A model generated the notes under the pieces. The model was not told the origin of the DNA. It worked only from the letters and a program-made list of their open reading frames with translations, and did not search any database. The position numbers and the translations under genes are program-made. Shown piece after piece: positions 46,890 through 55,299 of a stretch of 64,000 nucleotides of DNA. The DNA is from Chitinophaga sp. S165 (GTDB lineage Bacteria > Bacteroidota > Bacteroidia > Chitinophagales > Chitinophagaceae): assembly GCF_003182155.1 (NCBI RefSeq), contig NZ_QGTG01000012.1, forward strand, positions 62,001-126,000. Direction: 5' to 3'. How positions within the stretch are numbered: the stretch's first letter is position 1; every line of letters starts with the position of its first letter.

Positions 46890-47403
46890 ACTCTTCGTAG
46901 AACGCCTGTCTGGTTTTGGGATTATACCACAGATATTGCCAGAATTCATCCTCCTCCCCTGCTTTATATGGGATGAGTTTATCTATCGTGTCTTGTTTCC
47001 ACCAATTGAACATTCCCGGATAGGATATTCCATGTAGTTCATCTTCTGCACATAATTGCAGACCATTCTTCTTCACGATCCTGTCAATCGTCGCCTGATC
47101 ACAGCTAAATGACATTAGAACAGAATAATCGATCCCTATGAAATCGCCATAGGTATAAAGATTTTTCACATCACCTGTCAGCTCGATCTGCAAATGTTCC
47201 TTAAAACGTTTTTTATTATGCTCTGTGTCGGCATCATGAGCATTGTAAGTAGGAAATACCTGATCAATTTGTGCTGTCACCACATCATTGGAGCTGTTCA
47301 AAATCTGAGACCCTTTATTTTTGATCTTCCTGCAGGAAAGAACGGTCATTGACAATGACAAAAAGAAAAACGTCAACAATAACCGGACTGAATACTTTTT
47401 CAT
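46879..47403 (-). CDS. Lipoprotein of unknown function
   Basis: The protein has 174 residues. The signal ends at TVLSC with Cys24 as the anchor. The mature part is polar, with a central alpha/beta region (YGDFIGIDYSVLMSFSCDQATIDRIVKKNGLQL) and an aromatic C-terminus (WKQDTIDKLIPYKAGEEDEFWQYLWY). I do not recognise a family. It converges on the AraC gene with an 11-base overlap of the coding ends. A 265-bp gap upstream (47404-47668) shows no gene. Confidence 0.75.
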   Translation of the reverse strand: MKKYSVRLLLTFFFLSLSMTVLSCRKIKNKGSQILNSSNDVVTAQIDQVFPTYNAHDADTEHNKKRFKEHLQIELTGDVKNLYTYGDFIGIDYSVLMSFSCDQATIDRIVKKNGLQLCAEDELHGISYPGMFNWWKQDTIDKLIPYKAGEEDEFWQYLWYNPKTRQAFYEEFSM

Positions 47404-47668
47404 ATGACAAATTGAAAGGGATACACAAATATCATTGCAAATGCTGCAACCTACCTGCTTCGCGCTTTAGCATAGTTCAATCATAGGCATGTTCCCGGAA
47501 GTAGAATTCACTGACTTTACAGTACAAATATACATATGAAAATTTAGAATATCACTAAGATATGGGGTCCTTTTTGCAAGATTTAATTTGACCTGACCCG
47601 CGCGAGTACTCAGGTATTATATTCCGGTATCATATTTGCTCAACTCTCTGTAATAAAGCATTATTTAA

Positions 47669-47860
47669 ATGTTCACGAGACCAATACTCATACTGTCGCT
47701 CCTGTTTGCTTTCGTTATTTCTTGTACAATAAGTGCATGTACTTATCATGCTACTCCTCACGGAAACCCTCACGGTTTACCTCCCGGGCAAGCTAAAAAA
47801 TTAACGGGTTCTAAATCCGCCAAACCTTATGCACCGGGTCAACAAAAAAAGAGATATTGA
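47669..47860 (+). CDS. Small lipoprotein with GLPPGQAKK motif
   Basis: The protein has 63 residues. A signal peptide ends near CTISAC (Cys24). The mature part is short, basic and rich in His, Gly, Pro and Lys (HGLPPGQAKKLTGSKSAKPYAPGQ). This pattern occurs in many small Bacteroidota proteins that are often misnamed quinol oxidase subunit 4; the true function is unknown. A near-consensus -7 box (CATATTTG) ends about 31 bp upstream. Confidence 0.65.
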   Translation: MFTRPILILSLLFAFVISCTISACTYHATPHGNPHGLPPGQAKKLTGSKSAKPYAPGQQKKRY

Positions 47861-47865
47861 TCTGT

Positions 47866-48702
47866 TTACCTGCTTTCCAGCAACACCCAGGGGCTGCTAT
47901 CTTCGGAGAGAAGATCGCAATGAGCGCCATGTAGTTCATCTAGCTGTTCGAGATCACCACTCCACATAGCAAATCCCATCAGGTAATTTTCTCCCAGGTT
48001 AGTCCAGGTTGTATAATTATGCAGTAATTCTTTACCGAATTTCCTGATATGGGCAATCGCTTCGTCTCTGGAAAGGAAACCGGCGTCATACCCCCAACGG
48101 CAAAGATTAATAGCACGGCCGAGGTCCCAGGTCAGGGCATCGAGTTTGCACTTCTTGCCTTCAAAGCAACTGGCCTCTTCACGCAGGTGTTTATATCCAT
48201 CTGAAATGTTGGATGCATAGAGGTCCACGGATATTTCATCTCCCTTGGCAGTGAACTCTTCCTGTAGTTTTTCCAACGCTGCCTGCCTTTCTCTTACAGG
48301 TAAAGTGGTCAGTATATGCCAGATAGGTTTGAAATAAACACGATGGCCATGGTTCACTAACCAGTCGATATTAGTGAGCAGTTTGTCTCTGGAATTGATA
48401 TGCCATTCTCGTCTTAACATTCCTCTGATCTCATCCTGGTCGCCGTCTGTTTCTAAGGTATCCATCCGGTCTCCATGCAGATAAGCCAGATTAGCGCCAC
48501 AGGCAATGTATTGCCTGTCATGCAGCGAAAGTGTTCCGTCTTCAGGTAGTTCGGGGGTATCATACTTTTCAGGTTGCATTTCACGTTCCTGCGTTGCCCG
48601 TAGAGCAATCTCCTTTGCCCGGCGATTCAATTTCATCAGTTTTACAATAACGAGCAGGATGTAAATGGCGGCTACGCTGCCGACGATTATGAACGTTTTC
48701 AT
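47866..48702 (-). CDS. DUF1266 domain protein with N-terminal membrane anchor
   Basis: The protein has 278 residues. One membrane helix lies at about 3-20 (FIIVGSVAAIYILLVIVKLM), followed by a basic segment, so the body is cytoplasmic or the helix is a signal anchor. The DUF1266 part shows YIACGANLAYLHGDR and, near the end, TWDLGRAINLCRWGYDAGFLSRDEAIAHI and WTNLGENYLMGFAMWSG. DUF1266 proteins have no known activity; some are linked to polymorphic toxin immunity. It converges on the 63-residue lipoprotein gene. Confidence 0.8.
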   Translation of the reverse strand: MKTFIIVGSVAAIYILLVIVKLMKLNRRAKEIALRATQEREMQPEKYDTPELPEDGTLSLHDRQYIACGANLAYLHGDRMDTLETDGDQDEIRGMLRREWHINSRDKLLTNIDWLVNHGHRVYFKPIWHILTTLPVRERQAALEKLQEEFTAKGDEISVDLYASNISDGYKHLREEASCFEGKKCKLDALTWDLGRAINLCRWGYDAGFLSRDEAIAHIRKFGKELLHNYTTWTNLGENYLMGFAMWSGDLEQLDELHGAHCDLLSEDSSPWVLLESR

Positions 48703-48872
48703 GTGGAATTTTTAAATCTGACTCAGTTCGAAACCTGTTTTCTCTCCCCGATCTAAAGTAAATATGTTCTTACCTGTATATTAAAAAGTGCTTCCTGATC
48801 TTAGGGAATGATTGTTGTTCTCTTTATGCAATATCGCATTTTTAAAGGGAATATTCTATTAAAAGAAAAATC

Positions 48873-48880
48873 TATCTTTG
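48873..48880 (+). promoter_or_regulatory. Bacteroidota -7 box before the DUF4197 gene
   Basis: TATCTTTG is an exact TAnnTTTG match. A transcript starting about 7 bases later would leave roughly 30 bases before the ATG at 48917, which supports that start over the ATG at 48896. Confidence 0.55.
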
Positions 48881-48916
48881 CCATCACTAACATTTATGAA
48901 TGTAATACAATCTCTT

Positions 48917-49663
48917 ATGAAACAAGGCTTTTTTGCATGTATTGCAGCCGCACTTCTTTTAACCAGTACTGGTTGTGAAACCTCACAACAAATCCTGAAC
49001 AATCTGCCATCCAATCTGCCTACTGCCGGAGGATTGAGTTCCGCACAGATCGCCGCCGGTCTGAAAGAAGCACTGACCATTGGCACACAGAACAGTGCAA
49101 ATAAACTTTCTGCTGCCAACGGATTTTTTGCCAATGCAGCACTTAAAATCCTGATGCCTCCTGAAGCCCAGAAGGTAGAAAGCACCTTACGTAATGTTGG
49201 TCTGGGTAGTGTAGTTGATAAAGCCATCCTGTCTATGAACAGAGGTGCAGAAGAAGCTGCTAAATCCGCAGCCCCGATCTTCGTAAATGCTATCAAACAA
49301 ATGACCATTACTGATGCCCTGGGCATTCTCAAAGGTGGTAATTCCGCCGCCACTAACTACTTCAAGGACAAAACCACCGCAGCACTTACCAGCGCATTCA
49401 AACCTGCTATCAGTGATGCGTTGAAGAAAGTGGACGCTACTAAATATTGGTCAGATCTTTTCACCGTATACAACAAATTCTCCTCTACTCCCGTTAATAC
49501 CGACCTTACCGCTTATGTAACTGAAAAAGCGGTTGCCGGCATCTTCCAGGAAGTGGCGCTTGAAGAACAAAAGATCAGACAAGACCCTGCCGCCCGTGTA
49601 ACCGACCTGCTGAAAACAGTATTTGGCAGCGCACAGGCACAAGCGCAAACACAAAAGAAATAA
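48917..49663 (+). CDS. DUF4197 family lipoprotein
   Basis: The protein has 248 residues from the ATG at 48917; an in-frame ATG at 48896 is possible. A lipoprotein signal ends at TSTGC. The mature protein is almost wholly helical, with the DUF4197 pattern (AAGLKEALTIGTQNSANKL, ITDALGILKGGNSAATNYFKDKT, EKAVAGIFQEVALEEQKIRQDP). It is a periplasm-facing lipoprotein of unknown function found widely in Proteobacteria and Bacteroidota. It stands alone with a strong terminator after it. Confidence 0.9.
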   Translation: MKQGFFACIAAALLLTSTGCETSQQILNNLPSNLPTAGGLSSAQIAAGLKEALTIGTQNSANKLSAANGFFANAALKILMPPEAQKVESTLRNVGLGSVVDKAILSMNRGAEEAAKSAAPIFVNAIKQMTITDALGILKGGNSAATNYFKDKTTAALTSAFKPAISDALKKVDATKYWSDLFTVYNKFSSTPVNTDLTAYVTEKAVAGIFQEVALEEQKIRQDPAARVTDLLKTVFGSAQAQAQTQKK

Positions 49664-49685
49664 TTACCTCACCAGGTAGAAAATA

Positions 49686-49725
49686 AAAATAGGCTGTCTC
49701 AAATTGAGCAGCCTATTTTCTTTTC
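49686..49725 (+). terminator. Terminator of the DUF4197 gene
   Basis: An 11-bp perfect stem (49686-49696 with 49709-49719), with a smaller inner stem in the 12-base loop, is followed by a T-rich run. Confidence 0.85.
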
Positions 49726-49787
49726 ATACAGCTTTTAGCATGTGTCATTCTAATGATCTGACCCGCTATTCTAATTTATAATACTTT

Positions 49788-50807
49788 CTAATCCTTCCGG
49801 AATGTGCCCTGGTCGACACGTTTCATAAACGAGATAAGTCCCGGATAATAATGTTTCTGGTCGTCCCAGCAGCTGAAATGGCTACCTTCCGGACAATAGA
49901 CATTGCTCCCGTTCTGTACCTGTGTGCTCATCCACTTCATATGTTCGGGGTCCATGGTATCAAACTTTGCTCCTATGGTCAATGTCGGTACCTTGATCTT
50001 AGGAAGATCGCCGGTACGGTCCCAGTTAATAAGACGGCCACCTGGTTTGAACTCACTAGGCCCTTGCATGGTAACATAAACAGCCCCGTTAAGATGTTTG
50101 AAGGTCCTGTTCACGGCTTCCGGCCATTCAGGCAGTACACAGATATGTTTTTTGTAGTACTCAGTCATTACGAGCGATTGATATGTACTATCTCCGTACT
50201 GATTATTGTTTTCATATGTTTCCAGTGAATCGACCAGCGATTTTCTCATTTGCCCTCTCAGCACTTTGTTATACGCAGCATATGCGGTCATACTTGCCAT
50301 CATATCTGAGATAATGAGACCTTTCAAATGCTGCTGGTATTTCAATGCATAGTCTATTGCAAGCATACCACCCCAGCTGTGTCCCAACAGGTAGAAGTTC
50401 GTGCTGTCAAGTTGTAATGCCTGACGTACCTGTTCTACTTCTTCGACATAATGTTCCATTGTCCACAAACTGCTGTCGTTAGGCTGTTCGCTATAGTAAG
50501 ATTCCAGTTGGTCGTATTCGATCAGTTCAATGCCTTCCTTCGGCAGAAAGCTCTCGAAACATTCAAAGAATTCATGCGTTGCACCGGGGCCTCCATGCAG
50601 AAGTAATATTCTCATCCTCGGATTGTTGCCTATTCGTTTTGTCCACACATGAAATTTACCTTTAGGCGTTTCTATCTCCACCATTTTAACACCGCCAGTC
50701 TGGACACCTGAATCATGGGGTGTAAAATATTGTTCATAACTGGTATTATTCGGTTGTTGATTACATGCGGCAAAGAGCACTACCAACAGATAAACAAGAT
50801 TTTTCAT
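49788..50807 (-). CDS. Proline iminopeptidase-like lipoprotein (alpha/beta hydrolase)
   Basis: The protein has 339 residues from the ATG at 50807. A lipoprotein signal ends at LFAAC. The hydrolase core has LLLHGGPGATHEFFE (HGGPG oxyanion motif), FYLLGHSWGGMLAIDYAL with the nucleophile Ser, a KFDTMDPEH segment with the acid and CPEGSHFSCWDD with the His. This matches S33 proline iminopeptidases, which release N-terminal proline from peptides. It would act in the periplasm or at the surface. Confidence 0.85.
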   Translation of the reverse strand: MKNLVYLLVVLFAACNQQPNNTSYEQYFTPHDSGVQTGGVKMVEIETPKGKFHVWTKRIGNNPRMRILLLHGGPGATHEFFECFESFLPKEGIELIEYDQLESYYSEQPNDSSLWTMEHYVEEVEQVRQALQLDSTNFYLLGHSWGGMLAIDYALKYQQHLKGLIISDMMASMTAYAAYNKVLRGQMRKSLVDSLETYENNNQYGDSTYQSLVMTEYYKKHICVLPEWPEAVNRTFKHLNGAVYVTMQGPSEFKPGGRLINWDRTGDLPKIKVPTLTIGAKFDTMDPEHMKWMSTQVQNGSNVYCPEGSHFSCWDDQKHYYPGLISFMKRVDQGTFRKD

Positions 50808-50985
50808 TAGTCGCTGTTTAAGTTTAGAGCTATGTCTGTATTTACAGATCGCGAAGGTCAGCAGAAATACGCTTGCTACATATCCCCGAATGAGGGGATT
50901 TTCACTAAACACCTATCCCCTGATCCGTTGACAGAAAAGGATTACACCAACATGCAACGTAAGAAAAACCAGTAATAAAAGGCCG

Positions 50986-51255
50986 GTGGCTTACACAAAT
51001 GGAAGGATCAGTTCTTCCTTTGGATTTAATAACGAACTGATAAAAGACAAACTTTCCCGCGCTGCAAGTGTCAATAATCCTTTTACCCAATATCGTTACA
51101 ACCGCACTACGCTGTCTGGTATATTATTCGAACAAAATACCAGCACACAGGAATACTTCCGTACGGTGAACATGAGCATCAATTACAATTTCGGCAAACT
51201 CAAGCAGGGTATTAAGAAGAATAAACGCGGCATTAAAAATGATGATGGCAACTAA
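50986..51255 (+). pseudogene. Remnant: C-terminus of a TonB-dependent outer-membrane receptor
   Basis: The frame is open before a GTG at 50986, but without a credible start. The 89 residues match only the last strands of an outer_membrane_beta-barrel/TonB receptor (NNPFTQYRYNRTTLSG, then YFRTVNMSINYNFGKLKQGI and the tail KKNKRGIKNDDGN). No barrel, plug or signal sequence is nearby; the upstream 40 bases are in a mixed frame. It is best read as a decayed or rearranged end of a receptor of about 800 residues. Confidence 0.75.
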
Positions 51256-51353
51256 TTTATGAGATAGCGTCAGGCGTCAGAACCGATCTGCATATTAGTT
51301 TGTATCTTTAAAGGACTACATTGTAGGAATACGTAAACAGAAACGACGATCTC

Positions 51354-52334
51354 ATGAAATTCAGGAAATTAGGTAACACAGACGTCCTGTTATCAGCAAT
51401 AGGACTGGGCTGCATGGGAATGAACCATGCATATGGCGAAGCAAATGATATTGAATCCATCGCCACACTGGAAAGAGCGCTTGAACTGGGCATCAACTTC
51501 TGGGACACGGCTGACATTTATGCCAACGGGAAAAACGAAGAACTGGTAGCGAAAGTCCTTAAGCCAAACAGATCAAAGATATTTATTGCTACCAAATTCG
51601 GGTTCACCTTCGATGGCCAGTCTTCAGCCTTCAACGGGTCTCCCGCTTATATGAAAAAAGCAGTAACAGACAGTCTCAGAAGGTTACAGACGGACGTCAT
51701 AGATCTTTATTATGTGCATCGTGTTGATCCGAACGTGCCCATTGAAGAAACAGTAGGCGCTATGGCGGACCTCGTGAAGGAAGGAAAAGTACGCTACCTG
51801 GGATTGTCCGAAGCCGGAGTAGGCTCTATCCGTAAAGCACATGCCGTACATCCCATTTCAGCATTACAGAGCGAATACTCTCTTCTGACGCGTGATGTAG
51901 AGAAAAACATCATTCCAGTCTGCAAAGAGCTAAAGATATCCTTTGTTCCATTTAGTCCACTGGCGCGTGGCCTTGTCACAAATACACTCGATGTTAATAC
52001 GCTGAAAGAAAACGATTTCAGGAAATCCTTACCACGGTACCAGGCTGAATACGCAGAAAATAATAAGAACCTTGCGGAGGAATTTGCAACATTGGCTGGC
52101 AACAAAAACTGTACAGCAGCACAGCTGGCATTAGCATGGGTGTTAAACCAGGGTGAAGACATTATTCCGATACCCGGTACCAAACGAAGAAAATATCTTG
52201 AAGAAAATGCAGGAGCGGTAGATATTACCCTCTCTTCTTCAGATAAACAACAGATTGAAGATCTGCTGGAGAAATATCCAAACACAGGTAACAGATACAG
52301 CGAAGCACAGGAAAAAATGGTTGATAAAAGTTAA
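51354..52334 (+). CDS. Aldo/keto reductase
   Basis: The protein has 326 residues, the usual length for the AKR5/AKR13-like group. The catalytic tetrad can be seen: Asp51 and Tyr56 (NFWDTADIYANG), Lys81 (FIATKFG) and the His in YYVHRVD. The NADPH site is in IPIPGTKRRKYLEEN. It reduces aldehydes or ketones of a broad range; related enzymes act on methylglyoxal and pyridoxal. It is cytoplasmic. A near -7 box (TATCTTTA, 51303-51310) lies 44 bases upstream. Confidence 0.92.
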   Translation: MKFRKLGNTDVLLSAIGLGCMGMNHAYGEANDIESIATLERALELGINFWDTADIYANGKNEELVAKVLKPNRSKIFIATKFGFTFDGQSSAFNGSPAYMKKAVTDSLRRLQTDVIDLYYVHRVDPNVPIEETVGAMADLVKEGKVRYLGLSEAGVGSIRKAHAVHPISALQSEYSLLTRDVEKNIIPVCKELKISFVPFSPLARGLVTNTLDVNTLKENDFRKSLPRYQAEYAENNKNLAEEFATLAGNKNCTAAQLALAWVLNQGEDIIPIPGTKRRKYLEENAGAVDITLSSSDKQQIEDLLEKYPNTGNRYSEAQEKMVDKS

Positions 52335-52340
52335 TAAGAG

Positions 52341-52383
52341 GCGCCGTTGGCTATAGCTGATCAAACAGATAATCCAACGGCGC
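52341..52383. terminator. Hairpin between convergent aldo/keto reductase and phosphoesterase
   Basis: A 10-bp perfect stem (52341-52350 with 52374-52383) has a long loop that holds the end of the phosphoesterase gene. No good T run follows, so termination is likely but weaker than elsewhere in the window. Confidence 0.45.
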
Positions 52384-53433
52384 TTCTTCGAGTACTATCC
52401 TGTTAACATTTTTGCCTTCCTGTTCCCACTTCACAAGACGAATAAATCCTCCTGCGATCTCTATGCCTGTAATATCACCGTCACTAAAACAACAACAACC
52501 TGTATTGAAATAACTGGGGCTCACCATTGTTTTTACATAGTGCTTTCCTGCATACTCCGCTTTTCGCTTTTCCAAAGCTGCCTGCAATGCTTTCGTTTCC
52601 TCTTCATTCTTTTGCGCTGTTGCCTTGAGCAGCTGTTTGGTAAGCCTGTCAATATGATCCATAGAAGCAAACACCGGCTTATGCGTATGTCCTGATATCA
52701 ACAATGTCTTTTTGTATTGCTGGCTCCATTCATACATAATGACATTATGTTCATCCACCAGGTCAAAATTATCAGAGAGCGTATCCAGCTTAACGTCAAA
52801 CATACGTTGCACAGGCGTCCAGATAGCAGCTACAAACCATTTGCTAAACGCATTCCCATCACTTCTAAGATCGCCCTGATGACCATGTGCCAGAAAGATC
52901 GTTTCATCAGCCTCTTTATACTTCATCTTCAGTATAAGCCCCTCATAAACTTTCAATCCTTTTCCGAATATTGGTTTAAGATACTGATCTCTCGGTACCT
53001 GGTAGTTCCACTCCAGATCATGATTCCCAACTATTCTGTAGTAGCGGTCCTGTTGCAGAAAACGGGCCTCTTCCAACAATGCGTCCTTATTCTTTTCCAC
53101 GACTACCGATGGCTTACTCTCCCATAGTTCCTCACAATCTCCCAGATTTACCAATGTAAATCCATTCTCATTATAATAACGTAAAGCGGCAAGATAAGAG
53201 GCTTCGGCCAACATAAAGTCATCTGCGCCATCCTTACTCCCTTTGTGTTGATCTGAAAATATAATGATGGATGTAGTTGCATAATCGCATGTTATTATGA
53301 GCCCCTTGTCCTTCTTCCCATCACATATTTGTTTATATAACTGCGTTAACGACTCGAACACTAACTTCTTATCCGGCCTTGATGAAACTGAGTTTGACAA
53401 TCGTACGATGATGTTCCTTATAAATTTCTTCAT
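52351..53433 (-). CDS. Calcineurin-like metallophosphoesterase
   Basis: The protein has 360 residues. The five metal motifs are in order: IIFSDQHKGS (DxH), LVNLGDCEELWE (GDxxE, a variant of GDxxD), YRIVGNHDLEW (GNHD), FLAHGHQGD and LISGHTHKP (GHTH). It has no signal peptide. Such enzymes hydrolyse phosphodiesters or phosphomonoesters; the large family includes UDP-diacylglucosamine pyrophosphatase and nucleases. The Glu at the GDxxE position is a mild departure that could still bind metal. A gene-free gap of 68 bp separates it from the next divergent gene. Confidence 0.85.
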   Translation of the reverse strand: MKKFIRNIIVRLSNSVSSRPDKKLVFESLTQLYKQICDGKKDKGLIITCDYATTSIIIFSDQHKGSKDGADDFMLAEASYLAALRYYNENGFTLVNLGDCEELWESKPSVVVEKNKDALLEEARFLQQDRYYRIVGNHDLEWNYQVPRDQYLKPIFGKGLKVYEGLILKMKYKEADETIFLAHGHQGDLRSDGNAFSKWFVAAIWTPVQRMFDVKLDTLSDNFDLVDEHNVIMYEWSQQYKKTLLISGHTHKPVFASMDHIDRLTKQLLKATAQKNEEETKALQAALEKRKAEYAGKHYVKTMVSPSYFNTGCCCFSDGDITGIEIAGGFIRLVKWEQEGKNVNRIVLEEAPLDYLFDQL

Positions 53434-53501
53434 ATAACTAATGGCTAAGATTGCTTATCGTTCTGGCATAGTTTTCAGGGAACTAAGTAAAACATAAAAC
53501 A

Positions 53502-53729
53502 ATGAACCACAAAACATTTTATATCACCTATAATGGGGAGAAAACCCGGGTAGACGTTGACGAGACCTCCGGTACACGAGCATTCCTTGTGTATGTGTCG
53601 GGCGAAGACGGACATCTGAACATCAGCATTAAAACAGACGGGAATGGGAATGAGAACTGGTATGAAGGGGAACAGCCTACGCCCCGCGCAAAAGAGATCG
53701 GGGAGTTGATTGAACTGGAAACCATGTGA
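53502..53729 (+). CDS. Small hypothetical protein
   Basis: The protein has 75 residues, is acidic and has no signal peptide. It is likely to be a small beta-rich fold (FYITYNGEKTRVDVDETSGTRAFLVYV). Its stop abuts the stop of the convergent 93-residue gene with no gap. The family is not recognised. Confidence 0.6.
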   Translation: MNHKTFYITYNGEKTRVDVDETSGTRAFLVYVSGEDGHLNISIKTDGNGNENWYEGEQPTPRAKEIGELIELETM

Positions 53730-54011
53730 TCAGATCCGCTGAAAATCTGCCGGCCCTACCAGATACCATTCTCCGTCCAGTTCAAATACATCTCCCGGTG
53801 CTACAGACCGTGTACCTTCCGCCACAGCGGTATCGGGCGTCACCTCAGTTCTGGCCGTCCAGGGTTGATCCGCATTTTGACAAAGCTCGAAAGCTTCGCG
53901 CAGATCATTGACGTCTACATCTGCAACATGCTGCAGATTTTCAATCTTTACTTCATTACCAGTCAATGGGAAATCCAGCGTATAATCAGGATTAAAATAT
54001 ACACGTACCAT
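53730..54011 (-). CDS. Small hypothetical protein
   Basis: The protein has 93 residues from the ATG at 54011; the longer frame upstream overlaps another gene. It is acidic with a beta-rich C-terminus (GDVFELDGEWYLVGPADFQRI). It forms a two-gene unit with the 61-residue gene, 1 bp upstream. The family is not recognised. Confidence 0.6.
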   Translation of the reverse strand: MVRVYFNPDYTLDFPLTGNEVKIENLQHVADVDVNDLREAFELCQNADQPWTARTEVTPDTAVAEGTRSVAPGDVFELDGEWYLVGPADFQRI

Positions 54012-54012
54012 A

Positions 54013-54198
54013 TTAATGCTTTTCCATTTTATCTTCTGCTTCCTCCTGATCGTCTGCATCAGGGACATCTTCAATATTCCCTGCTTCCTTTATATATCTT
54101 TCTGCTCTTTCATCAATGGGCTGCTGCCCTTCTGTTTTTTGATCATTGGTTTCCTGATCAGTCCTTTTTTGTTGATCCTGGTTCGATTTATCTGGCAT
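54013..54198 (-). CDS. Small acidic hypothetical protein
   Basis: The protein has 61 residues from the ATG at 54198. It is extremely polar, rich in Asp, Glu, Gln and Lys, and is probably disordered. It is the first gene of the small operon with the 93-residue gene. No function can be suggested. Confidence 0.5.
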   Translation of the reverse strand: MPDKSNQDQQKRTDQETNDQKTEGQQPIDERAERYIKEAGNIEDVPDADDQEEAEDKMEKH

Positions 54199-54328
54199 CT
54201 TTACAAGTTTAGACTTTTTCAGCAACAAAAAGGATTCCAATTAAAATCGCCGGTTCCCTTTCGACTTTAACATTTCTTTTACGGGTTACCTTTTACCAGT
54301 TTATGGTATAAAATGTAAACACCATTTT

Positions 54329-55183
54329 ATGCGCCGTCCCCTATATTATATAGCACCAGTGCTACTGGTAGCTGCATGCTCTGCTGGTCCGTCCAGCTAT
54401 ATCAAAGAAGAGGATTCACCCGCTGCGACAGCCGATTCCACGAACTTTTCCAATGACATTACAGCACTTAATTCTCCTTCCCGGAAAAGGGTTAGGACAG
54501 CAGATGTCCGGTGCCGTGTTAACAACGTGTTCAATGCTGTATCAGTTATGGAGCACACCGTTCTTGGCGTAAATGGTATGATTGCAGAAAGCACTATGCA
54601 AAATGAATTAGGCCAAATACAGGATGTGCCTTATTCTGCAGATTCGCTAAAGCGCGTACAGTTGTATACACCTACAGCTAACCTTACTTTGCGTATCCCC
54701 GTAGCAAGTCTCGATTCTGTTGTACACACGCTGACATCAATGGCCACGTTTATTGATTCCCGTACACTAAAAGAAGACGACAGAACACTGCTTTATCTGC
54801 GTAATGCGCTGAAAAATGATGCGCCGGCACCTGCTGCTATAAATCCCGCAGCAAAGGGTACTACATTAGACGTTGTTACCTACAAGGACGAACAACATGA
54901 CGCAGCTACCGATCGTAGAATTGAGAACCTGGCTATTCTGGATGATGTACACTATGCCACTTTCTCTGTTCAGCTATTTCAGTCGGAGCGTGCAGACATA
55001 CAGGTGGTCGTTAATCCGGAACGTATTACCAGGGCCGGGTTTGGTACAAGAATATTAACAGCGCTGGCTACAGGAGCCAACGTGCTAAGCAATCTTTTCC
55101 TATTCATTCTTTCCTGCTGGCCATTCGTTATAGTGTTAATCGCTGCTTGGTTCGGTTACCGTAAGATCGCCGTAAAGAACTAA
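54329..55183 (+). CDS. DUF4349 family lipoprotein
   Basis: The protein has 284 residues. A lipoprotein signal ends at LLVAAC, with Cys17. The DUF4349 pattern is seen: a coiled segment (VNNVFNAVSVMEHTVLG), then YTPTANLTLRIPVASLDSVVHTLTSMA, and near the end a membrane helix (LSNLFLFILSCWPFVIVLIAAWFG). Such proteins sit in the cell envelope with the C-terminal helix as a second anchor. The function is unknown. A terminator follows. Confidence 0.88.
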   Translation: MRRPLYYIAPVLLVAACSAGPSSYIKEEDSPAATADSTNFSNDITALNSPSRKRVRTADVRCRVNNVFNAVSVMEHTVLGVNGMIAESTMQNELGQIQDVPYSADSLKRVQLYTPTANLTLRIPVASLDSVVHTLTSMATFIDSRTLKEDDRTLLYLRNALKNDAPAPAAINPAAKGTTLDVVTYKDEQHDAATDRRIENLAILDDVHYATFSVQLFQSERADIQVVVNPERITRAGFGTRILTALATGANVLSNLFLFILSCWPFVIVLIAAWFGYRKIAVKN

Positions 55184-55192
55184 TATGCTTCC

Positions 55193-55222
55193 AAAGTGTC
55201 CTGTGATCGGGACACTTTTTTA
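55193..55222 (+). terminator. Terminator of the DUF4349 gene
   Basis: A 9-bp perfect stem (55193-55201 with 55210-55218) with an 8-base loop leads into six T on the plus strand. Confidence 0.85.
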
Positions 55223-55299
55223 GGTTGTTTGTAAAGATGACTTTCATCATATTCTGATAGATAGTGTCATCTTACATTCACACCATGTAAACTATTACC

